NCBI GenBank assembly: GCA_030635465.1
Contig: DAOVYU010000064.1
Span: 1 to 6,577 of the forward strand
Origin: Bacteroidales bacterium
GTDB lineage: Bacteria; Bacteroidota; Bacteroidia; Bacteroidales; JAADJA01
DNA: 6,577 nucleotides
Reading direction: 5' to 3'
Both the position numbers and the translations under genes were made by a program. Under the pieces are notes generated by a model. The model saw only the letters and a list, made by a program, of their open reading frames with translations, searched no databases and was not told where the DNA came from. Shown one piece after another: positions 6,045 to 6,577 of this stretch (position 1 is the stretch's first letter; every line of letters begins with the position of its first letter).

Positions 6045-6577
6045 ATGAATTTTGCATCCAATATATTTAATTCCCATTCCAAACAGGATGGGGATTTTTT
6101 TTTGGGTATAACTAGAATTTTAGGGTTTAAGCCCAAGAATTTGGAGATTTTCAAGAAAGCTTTTCTTCATAGGTCAGCCAATAAGAAAGACAAGAACGGC
6201 AATCCGATGAATTATGAACGGCTTGAGTTTTTAGGTGATGCCATGTTAGGGACCATCATTTCAAGACATCTGTATAATGAAGTGCCCAATGGAGATGAAG
6301 GCTATCTTACCAAGATGCGGTCCAAAATAGTGAGTAGGGACCATTTAAATGAACTTGGTAAAGATTTTAACCTCATTAAATTTGTTGAAAGTAGAATACC
6401 AAAAACACATTTTGGGGACAATATTCACGGTAATGTCTTTGAAGCCTTGGTGGGTGCCATATATTTAGATCGTGGATATAATTATTGTGAAAAATTCATT
6501 CACAATAGAGTAATTGATCCCTATGTTGATATTGAGCAGTTAGAGGGTAAGGTCATTAGCTATAAAATAATCCTCTC
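6045..6577 (+). CDS. rnc: Ribonuclease III, 5' part (3'-truncated by window end)
   Basis: From the ATG at 6045, 7 bp after fabF, the frame is open to the window edge; 177 codons are visible. RNase III cleaves double-stranded RNA and processes rRNA precursors. The signature NYERLEFLGDAML (56-68) holds metal ligands E61 and D65. The second active-site segment is HGNVFEALVGAIYLDRGY (128-145) with E133. Where E. coli has D114 this protein has N130. The catalytic domain ends near the window edge and the double-stranded-RNA-binding domain should follow outside it. The N-terminal extension before LGFKPKNLEIFKKAFLHRSA (26-45) is about the length seen in Bacteroidota RNase III, which supports this ATG. 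The extension contains a hairpin and nine-T run resembling a terminator. The order acpP-fabF-rnc is typical and implies co-transcription. Confidence 0.93.
   Translation, partial: MNFASNIFNSHSKQDGDFFLGITRILGFKPKNLEIFKKAFLHRSANKKDKNGNPMNYERLEFLGDAMLGTIISRHLYNEVPNGDEGYLTKMRSKIVSRDHLNELGKDFNLIKFVESRIPKTHFGDNIHGNVFEALVGAIYLDRGYNYCEKFIHNRVIDPYVDIEQLEGKVISYKIIL
6070..6103 (+). terminator. Intrinsic-terminator-like hairpin inside the 5' end of rnc
   Basis: Arms 6070-6080 and 6086-6095 form ten base pairs with one bulged T (6078) and one T-G pair. The loop is AAACA (6081-6085). Nine consecutive T residues (6095-6103) follow at once. This has the form of a Rho-independent terminator, 32 bp after the fabF stop, but lies within codons 9-20 of rnc. 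It may terminate or attenuate part of the acpP-fabF transcripts before rnc. Folding strength was judged by eye only. Confidence 0.4.

Noticed and set aside
5939..6154. A 71-codon reverse-strand open frame across the fabF-rnc junction
   Set aside because: It is antisense to the end of fabF and the beginning of rnc, both of which are clearly coding on the forward strand.
4533..6577. Possible secondary-metabolite (polyketide or aryl polyene) cluster because of ACP plus ketosynthase
   Set aside because: The order purN, acpP, fabF, rnc is the housekeeping fatty-acid locus; no second ketosynthase, ketoreductase or acyltransferase is present.

Overview
The window looks like AT-rich chromosomal DNA from a Bacteroidota (Bacteroidetes) species. 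Four things support this. The block purN (reverse), acpP, fabF, rnc is an arrangement typical of that phylum. Genes lack Shine-Dalgarno sequences and have A/T-rich leaders. Several upstream regions carry the phylum's -7 box (TAnnTTTG), once with a -33 TTTG at the right spacing. The first gene ends in a C-terminal region of a kind I associate with large Bacteroidota secreted proteins. I cannot name a genus.

Layout: 1-579 (+) is the 3' end of a large, probably secreted protein with two dockerin-like calcium loops. It meets, with overlapping stop codons, a reverse-strand TPR lipoprotein (576-1235). Upstream of that on the same strand is a PLP-dependent enzyme of the D-serine dehydratase / D-threonine aldolase-like family (1300-2400, GTG start). 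A 170-bp divergent intergenic region carries a near-ideal Bacteroidota promoter. It drives an O-methyltransferase (2571-3206) and a closely spaced nitroreductase (3233-3790, TTG start). The nitroreductase converges, 2 bp apart, on reverse-strand purN (3793-4359). A 173-bp divergent region separates purN from acpP (4533-4769), fabF (4787-6037) and the 5' part of rnc (6045 to the window edge).

How the genes work together: acpP encodes the acyl carrier protein that FabF elongates in type II fatty-acid synthesis. rnc (RNase III) follows 7 bp later and is probably co-transcribed with them. purN supplies a formyl-transfer step of purine synthesis. The methyltransferase and nitroreductase form a probable two-gene unit of unassigned pathway. 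The TPR protein and the PLP enzyme may share a transcript, but no functional link is evident.

There is no gene-free stretch longer than 300 bases. I see no tRNA, rRNA, CRISPR array, insertion sequence or phage signature. This is largely an ordinary housekeeping region, and I did not find a convincing undescribed system. The most notable observation is an intrinsic-terminator-like hairpin with a nine-T run inside the first codons of rnc.
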